Shown one piece after another: positions 6,128 to 6,593 of a stretch of 6,593 bases of DNA (positions within the stretch are counted from its first letter, which is position 1; every line of letters begins with the position of its first letter). The notes under the pieces were generated by a model. The model did no database searches. It saw nothing but the letters and a program-made list of their open reading frames with translations, and had not been told where the DNA came from. This stretch comes from an uncultured Phycisphaerae bacterium (GTDB lineage Bacteria > Planctomycetota > Phycisphaerae > Phycisphaerales > SM1A02): the NCBI GenBank assembly GCA_937899935.1, contig CALCOW010000324.1, forward strand, positions 1 to 6,593. The letters are read 5' to 3'. The translations under genes were made by a program, and so were the position numbers.

Positions 6128-6593
6128 ATGCAATTCACTACTAAGCTGCAAAGATGTTTGATTATCATATCGCTGTTTGTGTTCGCTTCGAGTAGCGCTC
6201 GTGCTGGCACGATTAATGTGATTTACACGCCGGAAATCGCTGACACTTATACAGGTCGCGTGTATTTAATGACAAGTCAAGGTTGGGGTGAACCACGTTT
6301 CGGTCCTGGTTGGTTTGAACCGAATCCGATCTTTGCGATTGACGTTCAACAATGGAAACCAGGCGTGCCACTGACTTTTGATGATAACGCCATGGGCTTT
6401 CCGGACCACTTGAGCAAGCTGTCGGAGGGCGACTGGAATGTACAGGCTGTAATGCGCCTCAACCCTGACGCCCCAAGTCCGGGCGGGGTAGGCAATGCTT
6501 ATAGCAAAAAGAAGTCTATTGAAGTCAATCAGAACAATAACGACAGCATCACAATCACAATTGACCAAATTGCAAAGGCACCGCAATTACCAA
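6128..6593 (+). CDS. Secreted protein, N-terminal part; possible enterochelin-esterase-like hydrolase (partial)
   Basis: The frame runs from the ATG at 6128 to the window end, giving 155 complete codons with no stop. Residues 1-26 are a clear Sec signal peptide: a basic n-region with K6 and R9, the hydrophobic core CLIIISLFVFA (10-20), and an ARA cleavage site (24-26). The mature part starts GTINVIYTP and contains YTGRVYLM, then the block EPRFGPGWFEPNPIFAIDV, then WKPGVPLTFDDNAMGFP, followed by EGDWNVQAVMRLN and a DSITITIDQI strand. From memory this arrangement resembles the beta-sandwich-like region found before the alpha/beta-hydrolase domain in secreted enterochelin-esterase-like proteins of planctomycetes and related bacteria. 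The catalytic part would lie beyond the window, so the function is inferred. The 5-base spacing suggests co-transcription with the preceding repeat protein. No Shine-Dalgarno sequence is visible. Confidence 0.75.
   Translation, partial: MQFTTKLQRCLIIISLFVFASSSARAGTINVIYTPEIADTYTGRVYLMTSQGWGEPRFGPGWFEPNPIFAIDVQQWKPGVPLTFDDNAMGFPDHLSKLSEGDWNVQAVMRLNPDAPSPGGVGNAYSKKKSIEVNQNNNDSITITIDQIAKAPQLP

Noticed and set aside
6266..6586. Minus-strand open frame of 106 codons at the right end
   Set aside because: It is antisense to the plus-strand frame, which has a textbook signal peptide and a coherent secreted domain sequence.

Overview
The window looks like ordinary chromosomal sequence from a bacterium of moderate GC content. 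My best guess is a planctomycete, possibly of the Phycisphaerae, although this cannot be settled from the sequence alone. The hints are the single-domain mannose-1-phosphate guanylyltransferase, the RuvA variant with a long OB-domain loop, the secreted QW-repeat protein of a kind common in planctomycetes, and start codons that mostly lack Shine-Dalgarno sequences. There is no rRNA, tRNA, CRISPR array, insertion sequence or recognisable mobile element. Coding density is very high: eight genes fill nearly everything, and the longest intergenic gaps are about 90 bases.

Layout. (1) Bases 1-789, minus strand: the N-terminal 263 codons of carB, cut by the window edge. (2) Bases 790-880: a divergent intergenic region. 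(3) Bases 881-3842, plus strand: a tight four-gene run of a PlsC-type membrane acyltransferase, ruvA (4-base ATGA overlap), a manC-like GDP-mannose pyrophosphorylase, and ruvX/yqgF (7-base gap). (4) Bases 3851-4687, minus strand: a 6-phosphogluconolactonase-fold protein that has lost the family's signature motifs; it converges on ruvX with only 8 bases between the stops. (5) Bases 4688-4778: a second divergent intergenic region, with a perfect TATAAT just before the rightward start. (6) Bases 4779-6122, plus strand: a secreted protein with squalene-cyclase/prenyltransferase-type repeats. (7) Bases 6128-6593, plus strand: the N-terminus of a second secreted protein, cut by the window edge, resembling the leading region of enterochelin-esterase-like hydrolases.

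How the genes relate. The central run mixes housekeeping functions: phospholipid acylation, Holliday-junction branch migration, nucleotide-sugar synthesis and YqgF nuclease activity. It is probably one transcription unit held together by compact packing rather than one pathway. The two exported proteins at the right end are 5 bases apart and probably co-transcribed, so they may share an envelope or extracellular role. I found no convincing new multi-gene system. The points most worth following up are the degenerate phosphogluconolactonase homologue, the possible leaderless promoter at 4767-4779, the altered RuvA loop and hairpin, and the secreted two-gene unit.
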